Source: Bilabrum cf. latius (lineage: Eukaryota; Bigyra: Bicosoecida; Bigyra; Bicosoecida). Taken from it: DNA of 64,000 nucleotides. The translations under genes were made by a program, and so were the position numbers. Below, in pieces: positions 38,001 through 50,367 of this stretch (position 1 is the first letter of the stretch; each line of letters begins with the position of its first letter). A model generated the notes under the pieces. The model did no database searches. It was not told where the DNA came from and saw nothing but the letters and a program-made list of their open reading frames with translations. The stretch is from NCBI GenBank assembly GCA_965178125.1, contig OZ237751.1, positions 1-64,000 on the forward strand. The letters are read 5' to 3'.

Positions 38001-39006
38001 GAACGTTGATCGGATGGGACTGCCGCGGCTCGTGACTCCGTCGACTACCACTGGAATCCCTCTGCATGAGGCTCATGTCATGCTCTAGGTGCTACCGCCC
38101 GTCGACCTAATCCAACGGCCTCACCCATCCCAACCCATGGACGTGAACCCCTTCAGGTCGTACTCCCCGCCTGCGGTGCAGTGCCTCTATCCTTGTGGAA
38201 GCGACCGTATGAAGAGAGAGATCAGGCAGGTTTGCTGGGCCACTGCCACTGCCACTGTCTACCTGCAGCAGGCTGGACACCACGGGCATGTCCTCGTTGC
38301 GTTCGTTTGTGTCCGTGTTAAGACCAGCCTTTGCAAGCATGGCTGCAGACCTCCTCGCCCACTCACTCTGCAAGCAAACAGTATACGGCACCGGACAATC
38401 CACCCTAATGAAGTGAGCAGGACAGTGCTAAGGCCGTGAACTGCACGCTCTAAATCCAAAAGAACTCAAGGAGCCGCTTGGCTCAACGTGGATGCTCCCT
38501 ATTGTTGTGTGGCCATGTTTGAAAGTGCACCGCGCTTGAAGTGGCACTGAAGCAATCACCTCGCGGCGTTGCATCCAGGTTTTGGAGCGACCAGGCCCTC
38601 TTAGCTCGCCGTATACACTACTAAAAGTCAAGTTTGTAGACCACGGACTGCCATTGTGGCAATGAATCTGCGGTGTATGCAGTTTCGTGCTAGCAAACTG
38701 GTCGTGGTCTGGTACCTGGAGAAAACTTAAGCCCTGTACTGGACTACCATCAAGGTGGTTGCGACGATGTCCAGGCATTCCTTGCGAGAACCCAGTGTAC
38801 CTCTTCTAATAAGCAATTTCGTCCGAATCATGCAGGAGCATAGTCCGACGGATGGAGGCCTGTTGCAGCAGTGCCAACCACTCATTCGATGATCGCACAC
38901 GCCTGTTCAGCGCAGCTGATTGGCGTGAAGTACCATCATGCGTATGCTCATTGCACAAACAAACGAGTACGAGCGTGATCCATACTACGAGTCCTGCCCA
39001 CATCAT
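26044..39006 (-). CDS. Giant secreted multi-IPT protein with pepsin-like domain
   Basis: One uninterrupted frame of 4321 codons (4320 aa), stop TGA. I checked every junction between the TAG-limited segments and found no TAA or TGA. A signal peptide opens it (MMWAGLVVWITLVLVCLC). IPT/TIG (immunoglobulin-like) domains recur, with the GG-T signature near residues 430 (GPMHGGTLVVLDG), 1559 (GPAAGGTVVSIRG) and 2071 (APLHGGTVISLLG). Two Cys-rich repeats with SDSESG-x-C ... C-L-x-[FY]-G-T-C lie at about 2905-2980. A pepsin-family domain covers about 3430-3790: VNIGG, DTG at residue 3456, GLAY, DVIVNGR, LPDVTF, FGDAFLRVFYTKF. The second catalytic DTG/DSG is replaced by RSG (Arg at about 3684), so peptidase activity is unlikely. 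The last 500 residues are charged and helical (YWYEFQRDRLRDRQE). A tandem TAGTAG lies at 37417-37422. Confidence 0.82.
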
Positions 39007-39433
39007 TGCGGCTGGCTCTCTCGTGAAGTCCTATTTGCCGGAGTAAGCTTCAAACAACCGCAGCAGTTTCGGAGCCAGGGAACGAAAGTACAATTCTGGA
39101 GACAAGCGTCGGATTAATATAAGGTTTAGCAATCAGCCAGAGCGTATCTACTCCGGGTATTGCAATTTTGGAGAATCGGTGTAGATCGTCCGGAGTGGAA
39201 ATCATGTTCGACAGACATGAATCGGGTGAATGATACCATAGCACGGGGCATAATACCATCATGTTTCTGCGATGTTCAGATCCCCAAAACTGGCCAGCAT
39301 CGGCGTACCGCTTGCACCTAGCCTGCCACTACGATCCAATCATGCACCTCCGAGTCGTAATACTAGCAGCAGCCCTTCCGACCCGTCCATGTCCATGTCC
39401 ATGTCCATGCCCACGCCCATGCCCATGCCAAGG
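39007..39433. other. Intergenic region (427 bp) with CCATGT-type microsatellite
   Basis: It lies between the start of the giant minus gene and the TGA of the Rieske gene. It should contain the promoter of the giant gene and the 3' untranslated region of the Rieske gene. No gene is seen. An imperfect CCATGT/CCATGC hexamer repeat occupies about 39388-39430. Confidence 0.6.
39388..39430. repeat. Imperfect CCATGT/CCATGC hexamer repeat
   Basis: About seven units in tandem, directly after the Rieske stop codon. In another frame they give a Met-Asp/Met-Gly run that is not considered coding. Confidence 0.85.
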
Positions 39434-40483
39434 TCAGTAATGGCCCCCACGAAACGGGTTTGTAGCATAATCATCCGATGGAAGCCATCCATCCGGGCGC
39501 TCCGAAGCATCAACGTCGGCTGCAGGGCCCCGCAAGGACGAAGGGCCCCCGGCAACGACAACCCGACCCCTGCCCTTCGATGCAGCGCCTCGACCAGCAC
39601 CAGTACCATGTATCTTGCCGCGAGACCTCCCACTGGCAGGTAGTGCCCCGGCGCTGTCGACGCGTCCGGCCGACCGAACGGTGCCTGCTGACCCAGCGCC
39701 ACCACCGCCAAACCCGAGCGCGCTGCCTAGGGCTGCAAGGCTGGAATGGAGCATAGATGGCGGTGCCATGCTCGAACTTGAGCCACCACCGGTGCCGCTA
39801 CTGCTACTACTGCTACCAGACCTGCCCAGCACCGCTCCGCTCCTCTCAGTGTGCCAGGCCCCAGATGCCCCAGGCCCTACACTAGCGGCCAGCAACGCTC
39901 CTGGCTTACTCTCTTTTGCATCGCCCTCCGAATTTTTGATTTCTAAGGCCTTTCGAACTTCTGTTGGTGCTCCGTCGGCAACGAAGATGTAAGGACTCTT
40001 CAGCTAATCGAGCTTCAATGCTGCTGGCGAATATAGAGAACTACAGTCAAAGCCCCTCGAGCCAACAGAAGTATCATGTAGGATGCCTGCAATCCTCTTG
40101 TCAGATACTACGACTGGATGGACCCGTTGTCGGATACCTTTGGAACGCACCTCCTTCGCACTGTCACGGCCAGCTCCTCGTGCCAGAGCCGCAGCATCAA
40201 GACCCACATAAACGCCCTCTCCAGTCGACAAGTCTATTTTATAGGTGTGCCAAGGACACACAATGACTCGGTGCTTTCCGAGATCCTCTATGTCCCCCTT
40301 CAATAGCCCGGCACCGTGATGGTAGCAATGCGCATCAATCGCATACAGCATTCCCCTGTCTCTGACCAATATCAGGCCTCTGCCGGAAGACAGTCGAATA
40401 CAGCGCCTTCCACCTTCGGCGAGCTCTGACAAAGGGATAGTCTATTCCCAAGGCGACGATTCGGGCGCAGCTGCAGCGGCCAT
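39434..40483 (-). CDS. Rieske [2Fe-2S] domain protein with Gly/Ser-rich tail
   Basis: 349 aa, stop TGA. The first 110 residues are a Rieske-ferredoxin-like domain: Cys53-x-His55 and Cys76-Pro-Trp-His79 provide the four ligands of a [2Fe-2S] cluster, in the contexts AIDAHCYHHGAGLLKGDIE and VIVCPWHTYKIDLSTGEG. This arrangement matches soluble Rieske ferredoxins (for example vertebrate RFESD) and the ferredoxin subunits of dioxygenases, more than the cytochrome bc1/b6f proteins, since no membrane anchor precedes it. TAG codons occur at residue 14 and at 40004-40006, after the Rieske fold. After residue 160 the protein becomes a low-complexity Gly/Ser/Ala tail ending NPFRGGHY. The partner and substrate are unknown. 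No targeting peptide is obvious in MAAAAAPESSPWE. Confidence 0.88.
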
Positions 40484-40751
40484 TCTATAGTGCTGTGGCT
40501 TGTCCTTTGTGAGTCTAGCAGCGGCTAGTAGGTTGTGAGATGCCCGTGTAAAAAGAATCACGAGCTAAGGAATTGTACCTGCACGTCTCACAAGTTGGAA
40601 GCCGAGTGCAAGTGTTCTTGATGCATGCAATGATGAGGCTGGCCACTGGCAGACTCGGAGTTTCAAAAAAAAATCGATGAATGAGACGATTGGGTGATTT
40701 CACTAACAAATGATCAACATGGGGATCGCACGAAGAGCTGCGGCTCCGCTG

Positions 40752-43700
40752 TCAGCCATGGCTATCGCTTGTCCGACTCTCGTGCGCAGGCGGGAGTACT
40801 TGCAGGTACCCAGCGTCAGCATTGAACTCACTGCCTGAATGCAGTGCAAGCGCACCACCAGTGTCAGCAGGCTAGTCTGGTAGAATTCCCAGCAGGCTAG
40901 TAGACTGACTACCAAGATCCGCAGCGACCAGTCCCGGAGCGCGGCTCCTGTCCCGGCCTCGCGCCCTCGGCAGACCATGAGCTCCACCGGCGATCTCCTC
41001 TGCGCTGGTCTGAGCGGTTGGCGATGCCGGTCCCATCAGTTGGTCTGGAATTCGGTCGAGGAGGACATGGTGCCGCGCATCGACTGGCTCTGCAAGCGTA
41101 GTGCTGCTAGTACCAGTAGAGCTGCCCCGCTCGGCTGCGGTGCTGCCGAGCGTCTGTGCATGGGAGCTCACGGCGGACTTGAGGGCATCATTGTCACTTG
41201 GGATGAGCCCACTGCTGCTCCCGATACCGTCTTCATGTGATGCACTTGCCCGCGCCATGAGCCCTCCACCAGTCTTCATGAAGCCGCCTAAACCGATGCT
41301 TAACCCGGCAGAGACACCCATATCGCGAGCTGGGCTCGCTTCACGCATTGCCGCTACTTCGTGAGTCGGTTGTCGCTCAAAGCCCTTGCGTAGTCCACCG
41401 CCGGATCTTTTCTCCTTTCGAGCACTCCGGCGCGCCAGGTCAGCATGCACCTCGGCGAGAGCTCGCTCCATGCTGGGATCTGCCCAGCTGGATGACTTAT
41501 TTGCCAGCGGAGACGTAGGGATGCAGCGGAGCGACGCATCTGCACGCTCACCCGGCACATGGTGGCCTGCCGATTGAGATCGATCCGTAGCCTGTGCACC
41601 AATGAGTTGTTCCAAGTTGAGCGCACCCATGGCTTCGTTTGAGCGATCATTCGGGCTGTCCTACGTCTCTACCGGCGAGTCCCGTCCGTGCGCTGAACGG
41701 TGGGCGTCCCCACAACGCACTGCAGCCCCCTCTGCGGACCGCTTAGACTGCTCCGACTGTTGCCTATGCATGCGCACGGTAGATGCTCGCTACAGCATGT
41801 TTCTCTTGTCTAGTGCGGCTGGAGGCAGGAACGCGGCATCGCGCTCTCCAACAAGATGACACACAGACTCCAGTCGATTCGAACACGACACGCAATGGTG
41901 CTTGCATCCGATTGTAGCGCCCAGAGAAAACAGCACTATGAAGCACGATGGATCGTGCAGCAGGCCAGCGCAATGCAGCGGAGTGAGACCATTCCTCGAG
42001 CACGCGTTGAGATCAGCGCCTGCCCTAGCCAAGATTCGCACAGTCTCAACGGCGCCAACTGCGGCTGCAAGCATCAGTGGTGTTTCTCCTCTGTGATTCA
42101 CGGAATCAGGGGAAGCACCTGACTGCAGCAAGAAGTCACACGTGGCAAAATCCCCAAGGTAAGCTGCTGCCAGCAATGCGGTCCATCCGGCTTCGTTACG
42201 GTGTTCGATCGATGCTCCTGCTGCCAAAAGCAAACCCGCCAACTACGGCGACCTGGCATGGTGCATGGCTACCATGCCATGCTTGGTCTGGAACTGTGGA
42301 TCGACTCCCTCCCGCAGCATGGCAGCCACCATGTCCGGCTGCGAGCCTTCGACAGCAGCGCTCAACGGTGACATGTTGGTGGTCGTCGACACTGACGGGT
42401 TTGCTCCAGCTCGCAGCAAGAATGTAACACACGCAGGGCTTCCGGCAGCGACGGCATGATATAGCGCAGGCAAGCTCGCATTATCAACCAGACTCGGGTC
42501 TGCCAGTCCAGACGCAAGCAGATGCTTGCAGGCAACAGGATTCTTTGCCAAACAAGCCTCATGGATTGGTGACAGACCCGAGAAGTAGCCAAAGCTGCGT
42601 ACCGCGTCTCGCCAACCAATCGTGCGAATTCTTGGTCGCTTTACCGGAGAGGCAGCGCTCTTAGTACCCGGAGATTGGGAGGGTCCCGACTTCCTGGTAG
42701 ACTAAGCAGTGCCAACCTGCACCGTAGGTACTTGCTCATCCAAACTCATTGCGTTAACGCGTCCTAACCACCTGTGGTAAAATCTATCCGCGAGTTTGCC
42801 TCTGAGATGCTTGGCGGCAGCGGAGAGTGTCTGGCTAACGGCAGCGACTGCCTTTGGCTTGCCCAGAGCAGGCCTGCGCAAGATCCTAGGCGGCGGTTTT
42901 TCAAAGCCTAAATCTACACCAGCCAGCAACATCGATCTGTCTGGGAAAAAAATGTCGCCTCCTTCAGGTCGTCCAGCAGCCGTTACGGATCCATCAGGTC
43001 CGCTGCCTGTACACCCATTCGTTCCAAGGCTGCTGTCCAATTTAAGAATCGGCGCCATCCCCCTTGGTACGGGGTATGCCAGCATCTCTAGCATAGACTC
43101 CTCGCGATGGTACTTGCCAGTCAGACCAGAGCTGAGCACACCGATTCTTATCTTTCTTCCCACGGGCTACCATCCGCCTGATGGGCTACACATCCATTCG
43201 GTTTTCTTAGCTCTACGCAGCTTTGACACGAGGGAGCCATACCACGGGCTCGTCTGCTGCTCGCGCCGATGCACATCCCAGTAGCGGTTCGGCTCCGCGC
43301 GACTGGCAGAGCGCTTCACGGACTCGTACTAGTCCACCCTAGCAAACAAGGATACAGCACCGAGTTGTCCAACGTGAGGAGAAACCACGGCCTCCTCGGA
43401 CATGGCAGACGCATGCACAGCTGCCTCGCAGTAGATCTTTGCGCTGGTGCGAACGTGTTTACTGCCACCGTGCCCAGCCCCTTGGTGCCGGGGCTGTGCC
43501 GTGCCCCAGAATACCTCGTCTTCCAGACGATCCAGCCCTACTCCTTCGTATCCAGCCGGGTCAGTATTTAGTCCACGGGCACTGCACTCTGCAAACACCC
43601 GCGGGTTAGGCTTGCTGAGCAATGCAAACGCGCTCCGTCGTGCGATGCTGGGAAAAGCACTCCCAACAATGGCATCCTGGTTTTCATGTAGTCCCTGTAC

Positions 43701-45473
43701 CGACATCTCCGCAGGAATAAAAGTAGCTGTAGCTGCAACACCACTCCTCGCAGAGCCTGCTGTCTACTCTAATGGCCTAATCGATGGCTTGCCGGTGGCC
43801 ATTGACCCGCTGTCTGCTGGCTGTCCTTGCCCGCCTCCAATCAGTCCCAAGAGCTCCCATACGTTCCCGACCGGCTGCTTAGCCGCTTCATGCAGCAATG
43901 GCTGTGATCTACCTTTTCTTTGGTCCTTTGGCTAGACTATGTTACCAACCACGAGCCCATGCCCTATGATTCCTGGCGGTGGCGCCTTCTAGTGGGTAAC
44001 CTTCGATCCAACTGCCGCATCGCTAGTCGCAGCACCCGAGTGCTGCGTCTTCCGGCCAGGTGCACCCTTCCCTTGCGCATTGCGACGGCGCCGATTCTTC
44101 TTACCCTCTCGAACCGGGGAGCCGTACCCGGCCCCACTCGCACTCGTCGGGTGTGCGTCAAGTAGAATGCCGCCGGGGTGCTGCTGGACATCCAATGCCC
44201 TCGTGTCTCGGAGCCAGTCGGGGCAAACGTCTACCGCTGAGGCCATGTGTGGCACAGCGACTCCCTGTGCGCCCATGCCACCAAACCAATCCAGACGTGC
44301 GCCGGATCCGGGCGGGTACCGGCGACCACGCAGCAGCTCCTCGCTGCCTCTATTCTTCACCATGCTCACGACTCTGGCAGTGCCACTGCCGACGCAACCT
44401 ACCTCTGTGGATGACACACGTGTCACCGCAACTTGTTCGGATTGAGGCGTGCCAGATACACCAGCACCAGCGCTAGCCCTGGTCCCGGAGCAGGCGCCGT
44501 CACCCTGTCCCTCCCCCTCTCCCTCGGTGGGCTGCGAGCGACGGCCGCCCCCGAGCTCTACGACCAAGCCCCTGCACACTGCTTCTGCACACAGAGAAGC
44601 AACCGCATCCGCGCCATGTAGCAGTCCGCCTCCTACAGAGCCCAACGATGGGTCCTGCGCCAAGAGCTCCCGGGCCCCCTCCTTCAAACCCTCCGGCCAC
44701 CTGCTCGAGCCAGGGGATTCAGCCGTGTCTGGGCTCTCTGCGCCAGCCCCGCTCGATGCAACACTTTCAGAGGAATCCTTCAATGCTGCATCGGTGACTG
44801 CAGCTGTGCCTTGAACCATGGCCAGCGCGGTTGCAGCAGGGCGCCACAAAAATCGCTGCCCCGGCATGCCATTCAGGAAGGCTGCCCGCTACCCGGTGCC
44901 AGCCAGGACAAAATCGGACCCAGCAGCAAATCCTACAAACATTCTCCCCGGTCCAGCATCATGCAAGCACGCCATACCTTCCTTCCCACCAAGGGCCTGC
45001 ACTGCCGCCGCTCGAAAGTCGCCAGCATGCTCCCAATCGCGCTATCTCCTCAGCAACGCTTGGAGACCTGAGGAGTTGATCATTGTTTTGGAGTTTGCAC
45101 TTGAAATAGGATCGCCTTCAAACTACAACCAGAGTTGACCCAACCTGTCTGCAAGTCTTGGACCGACAAGCATGGATGCAGCAGCTCGAACTTGAGTCGA
45201 TTCCGAGCCCCAGTGGTTCTTAGCAGCCATCTTTGCCTCCCAGCTGTATGATTCGTTACTTTCAACTTCAACGGGTTTATTGTGCTGCGTACGATCTCTA
45301 CTTAGCAGCACCAAAGCAGCTGCCGTGGATAGGGAAACCGAGCTGCTGCCTGCAGGCAGTGATTGGTCATCGGCAATCTTCTCTTCATCTGCTTCTGACT
45401 TCTGGCGGGTCCATGCCTATCCAATGTACTTATGAAAGAGATTGTCGGAGCGAATGCTCTCCACATCTGACAT
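40752..45473 (-). CDS. Ankyrin-repeat protein, 1573 aa
   Basis: A single frame from ATG 45473 to TGA 40752, with every interruption TAG. The N-terminus (SDNLFHKYIG-Q*-AWTRQKSEADEEK) and the long middle are not recognised. At least six ankyrin repeats occupy about residues 960-1190, with typical SPIHEACLAKNPVACKHLLA, AGWTALLAAAYLGDFATCDF, GETPLMLAAAVGAVETVRIL and GLTPLHCAG strings. One repeat contains a TAG (42243-42245) at the polar position just before the second helix core (SP-Q*-LAGLLLAAGA). The C-terminus is Ser/Ala-rich and disordered-looking. It is probably a cytosolic scaffold. The start was chosen because a TAA lies four codons upstream. It is divergent from the PH-RCC1-FYVE gene, only 104 bp apart. 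Confidence 0.85.
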
Positions 45474-45577
45474 GCTCAGTGTTTAATTGGTGGGGTGCTC
45501 GGCGGTGTTTGTAGTGAGCCGTTATTAGCCACAAATCTGGTTATCCTATCTACTGCAACAATCACACCAGCGCATCG
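45474..45577. promoter_or_regulatory. 104-bp bidirectional promoter region
   Basis: The start codons of the ankyrin gene (minus) and the PH-RCC1-FYVE gene (plus) are only 104 bp apart, with stops in both directions limiting upstream extension. A shared compact promoter is implied. No core motif is evident. Confidence 0.55.
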
Positions 45578-48500
45578 ATGGTAGATTCTAGCGACATTCC
45601 ATGGTTCGATATTGCTATCTTGTAGCATGGTGCTCACCTGTTGAAATTTGGAAGGGTAGGCAATCCCCACTTTCGATATTTTTTCCTCTCAAGCTCTGCT
45701 CGCGAACTCAAGTGGACATCTCCGCGAAAAGCAGACGATGAAAGCACAGTTTTACTCTCGGAGTGCACGCTGATAGTAGGTCAGACAACTGAGGTATTCA
45801 AGCGGCACCAGCAGTCGCGATCTTTGCAACAACTGGACCTTTCATTCTCGCTCCTGTACAACGACTCGAAAGGGAAGGGGAGGCAGCGGTCCCTTGATGT
45901 GGTCTGTACTGACAGAAACTAGTTTGCTGTTTGGACTCGTGGACTGAGGTATTTGATTGAGGGGCCGCCCTCTGATGTGAATTTGAAGAGGTGGGTCATT
46001 GCAAAACGAGTTGTTGTTGCAATCGCACTTCGGTTGCACTCGAGTCGCCTCGCAATCATGCGAATGCAAGCTGAAGGCGGAATGCAGCTTCCTAGTGTAC
46101 CAGAAGTTCATTTTGCTGGGGACTTCGAGCAGATGTTTTCGGGGGCAGCACCCCGCAGGTTCGCATTAGGGAGTCCGGAAGATCCCAAGGCGGCGGCTCG
46201 TCGCGGTCATCTTACTGGAGTTGCTGCGGCTCTGGGTCTTGCCCAGGCCGTGACAGACTAGGACTTATTCCCACCGGCAGTGGCATGTACGATGAGTTTG
46301 ATTGGCAGGGGCATGCGCAGAGCCAGAGAGCCCGCCCAAACTGATGTTGCTGCCGCAGAAGCCCGACGAGGTGCTAGTAGCAGTGCTGCAGCCCCTCCGC
46401 CCCCACCTCCGCCGCAGCTATCTGCTAAATAGCGGCGTTCACTCGTACTCGTATCAGCGGCTATGCATGCAGTCTCTCTTGCAGCCAGTGGGGCGCAGGG
46501 GGCAGACTTGGACTGCATGCTTGACCCGGTGGGCTAGCCAGCTGCAGGCCATCCCACCGATGACTGGCCAGTGGTGAAGGCGGCCGATGGGGTCATGGCA
46601 TCTGGCGCCCATGCCCACATTGATAGTACTGCTGTGGAGCACTCACAATCCGTAACAGTGCTAGACGCTGGAAAGGCGGGTGGTGAGCTTCTTAGGGGAG
46701 GTCTGCCAGAACGAGCAAGCTCACCGGCTGGAAGAGCTGCCGTGGACGGTGACGCTGTTGCCATCGGTAGGGCTCGAGCATTAGCTCTTTCACTTGCGGC
46801 GTGTTGCTTACGAGAGGCTTTTGTGCATCCAGTTTGGTCACCCGCTGGGGCTGCGGTGCGGCCATCGGCTGCCATCGCATTCCGCAAGGTGCAGTCCGTA
46901 GGGCATGAAGGAAGGGCAGTTGCTGCTGCTGGAGGACCAGGTCCCAGCTCGTCGCCCACCGGTGGCCTCGAAGGAACAAGTAGAGCCCAGGATCTTTACT
47001 ACTTTGGCGACAACAGCTGGAATCTAAGCGCGGGCCACGCTTCAGAAGACGTGGTGCCAGTGCCACGCCCAGTGGGCTAGCTGCTCGGCAGAGCTGTGCA
47101 ACACATCGCTTGCGGAGAGGCGCACGCAGTGGCAGTGGTGAGCGACGCGTCTGTGTTCGTATGGGGCTGTGGGCGCTCAGGAAGGCTTGGAACTGGCGGC
47201 ACTGCCAACGAGCTGACCCCTCGGCAGCTAGTTGGCACCGGTGCCGATACATCCCCGCTGTCGTTTGCACGCGTGGCTTGCGGCGCTAGGCACTCCATGG
47301 GCATCGGTCTCGACGGCTCATTGTGGTGCTGGGGGGAGAACACATGTGGCCAGCTTGGCCTAGGAGACTTCCGTGATAGGTTGCAACCGGAGTGCGTCAG
47401 ATACTTGTGGGACCAGGGGCTGCGGGTGCGATCCTGCGACGGCGGGCAGTGCCACACTTTGTTGTCCGATGTAGACGGCAGGGCATTTGCGATGGGATCA
47501 AATGAAAGCGGGGCGCTTGGCCTTCAAGCAATAGATAGTGGCACCGATGGCGCTTCTCCACCATATGCTTCAATTTCACTGAAGGAATTTTGTCGGCTGG
47601 CTCGGCTCCAGGCGGGACGCAGCGCCTCTCCATTGGGTGCCAGCACTAGATTAATGGCTACTGGAGTGCGTGGATCCACCGGCGATGACTGCCCATGGCC
47701 AGTACGCGTGCTTGGATTCAGCAGACCACCCGTGAGAGACGAGCGGGGGTCATGGAGGGATCGCACAACAGTGATTGCCCGGTCAGGCATCGACATGCCA
47801 AGGGACCTGCGCGATGAGGAGACCGTGGCTGAGGTAGCTGCCGGTGATTATCACTCACTCGCGGTATCTCTGCAAGGTTCGGCGTTTGCGTGGGGCAGTA
47901 ACAGCTGCGGCCAGTGTGGGGTTGGGCACACGCATGATCTGCCTGCTCCAACCAGGCTCAGGTCGCTGGCAGCCATGGCGATTCAGCCTCGTGCGGGTGC
48001 CGGTCACTCGGCATTGCTCTGTTCCACAGACTACACAGACCGACGCGAGGAAACATTAGGCAAAGGGAAGCTTCCTATCTGGTTGGAGTGCCGGCTGTGC
48101 TACGTCATGGGAAGCGCCTCTTGTGGCCAGCTCGGACACGTGCAGCCCCCGAAGTTGCCTCGTCCGAGGGTCCCGACAGAGGACCTGTCCGACCCTCACG
48201 CTAGACAGCATGGCGCTGAGGAGGACGAAGGCTCGCCGTCGGACATTGAGGAGAGAGGCGATGACGAGAGCTTGCTGGTTCAGCCCGCTTCGTTCGTACC
48301 GCTGCCAACGGTGCTGCGTGCTGCTCCTCAGGACAGGCTCGCATCTGCTGCAGCTGTTGCCTCGAGGGGACTCTCGCGCTTGTCGTCTGTTGGTCCATTG
48401 TTGGCAGTACCAGTGGGAGCGTGCGTCACTCCAGGCAGTGCGATGCGTGGCATTATTGCGGTAGGTTGCGGCTCTCATCATACGGCTGTTGTGAGCGCAG

Positions 48501-50182
48501 ATGGCCAGCTGTTTGTTTGCGGGGCCGGCGACCGTGGCCAGCTGGGTGCAGCTGCCCCGTCAAGGTCTATGGATGGACAAGTAGGTTCCCCGCTTGGACC
48601 TGCAGGGGCATCGGAGTCGCTCTAGCACGGCACCGATGGCTTTGGAGACTACCCAACTAGGGTTCCACAGAGTCCGGCCTCTCCCGTGTAGAGCCGCAGG
48701 GATTCGCGCCAGAGCTTCAGTGTTACGGATCAAGGAATCGGGCAGACTCAGCAGGATCGACTAGACTCGACCTCCCCGCAGCGACATGGCTCCATGTCAG
48801 GGTCTGCTGCAATCGCGAGAATGATGGACGCGAGTCTTGCAAAACCACCCGTGAGTGGAGCCGGTCAGGGATCTAGAGGAATCGCCGACACCAGCGGCTC
48901 TCTGCGACGCATGGTAACCTCTCCAGGGAGGCCCAGTGCATCTAGAGCAGCCGCATCCCGCCTACAGGCGATGCAAAGCTCCCGTGCGATTGGGAGCGGC
49001 AACGTCTCTGCATAGGAAGTGGGCGCGTCACCGGAAGACATTCGACCGCGCTCAGTGAGCATTGCCCTGGGTAGCGGAAGGGTGAGTAGCGCCCTCCGTT
49101 CACCCCTCAAGCCGCCCGTGCAGCCGAGTGTGAGCTCCGCATCATCGGGGTCTAGCGCGGCCCGCACCCCGCGAGCCTCGCGGCCAACAATGCACCCACT
49201 TGCAGACAGGGTGTCGACGCGAAGGTTAGACGTCGACCACGATGGAAATGACAGCAAGGTGCCCGATGGCGCGCTGACTCGCATGCAAAGCACCGGCAGC
49301 TCCCAAGGATCGCTGATTCCGGCAACTGCCGGAGGAGCGGAGCGGCAGGCCCTCGGCATTTCGGCTCCTGGCAGTCGGGCAGGGAAGGGGTCGGTTCCTG
49401 CCGCCTTGTTAGCCGCCGCTGAGGCGGCGCAGGCGGCGACAGACCTCGAGTCAGCAGCAGTGGCGCTTGGTGCCTCTGCCGGAGAAGCGAAGGAGGAAAG
49501 CGGTTCGGTGATGAGGGTATCTTCGCTGCGCGGGGCGGGCACTCGGGCCGTCGCGAGCGGTGGGATCTAGGGCAGCGACTCGGCTCGGTCAGCTAACGAG
49601 GTGCATCTAGTCCGCGTTGACTTTGACCCCGTGGTGGAGGCGGCGGCGAGCGAGTGGCGCGGGCTTGGCATCTCATCGGGTCCGGGAGGGCGGTTGGACG
49701 GCAGCTTTGGGACCCAGATGATCTCAGACTCCCATGGATCCAGCGTGGGGTGGGGATGCCTGCCAGTGTGGGCTCTGAACCAGCGGGCTGTGACGTCTGT
49801 GTGCTGCGGGGGGGACAGCACGCTGGCCCTCGTGTCAACACAGTGGATCCCCGACTCAGAGGCACCCCAGTGCATGAGGTGCCAGTCGGGGTTTACCATG
49901 CGCATGCGCAAGCACCATTGCCGCGCCTGTGGAGGAGTGTACTGCGGGCGCTGCTCTTCACATGCGCTGCCTCTGCTGCGGCTTGGGTACGTGGACCCAG
50001 TCAGGGTGTGCGACGGGTGCTTCGCGCGGTTCGTGGTCCCGACAGCCTCTCCTCAGCTAGCAGCTGGCCCGGGGCATGCTCTTCAGGGCACCATGGATCG
50101 GGCATCACCCAGTATGACGCTCACGGCGGCTGATGCAGCTATCGCAGGGCATGAAGGTGACTTTGTTTGGGGGGCAACTTGA
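45578..50182 (+). CDS. PH-RCC1-FYVE protein (plant PRAF-like)
   Basis: 1534 aa, stop TGA. A PH domain at about residues 10-130 carries strings close to plant PRAF proteins: GAHLLKFGR, IVGQTTEVFKR, LSFSLLYND, RSLDVVC and VWTRGLRYLIE. TAG occurs at 45623-45625 (where PRAFs have Lys) and at 45920-45922 (where they have Glu, in the final PH helix), so a polar amino acid is implied. An Ala-rich linker of about 370 residues follows. RCC1 beta-propeller repeats run from about 505 to 1020 (VWGCGRSGRLGTGG, WCWGENTCGQLGLG, FAWGSNSCGQCGVG), with one more RCC1-like strand just before the FYVE domain. FYVE (about 1420-1487) has WIPD, RKHHCRACG and RVCDGC with all eight Cys/His ligands, predicting binding to PI3P on endosomes. 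RCC1-type propellers often act on small GTPases. It is followed tandemly by the INPP4-type gene. Confidence 0.92.
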
Positions 50183-50367
50183 TGCGACATATGACATCAT
50201 GATGATCGCACAGCTTACTTTGTGCATTGGACCGCATTCAATCGCCGCCACCGACTTCCTATCCTCCTCGCACACAGTACCAACCTGAACTTGTTTTGGC
50301 CTCGGTTCGGACTGCACCGCACTGCAGCCTCAGGTAGCTGCTCACCTTCCCGCGCACTTACAGGCCC

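Noticed and set aside
39340-39711. Minus-strand ORF with Met-Gly and Met-Asp runs
   Set aside because: It is a shadow of the Rieske gene continuing into a hexamer microsatellite.
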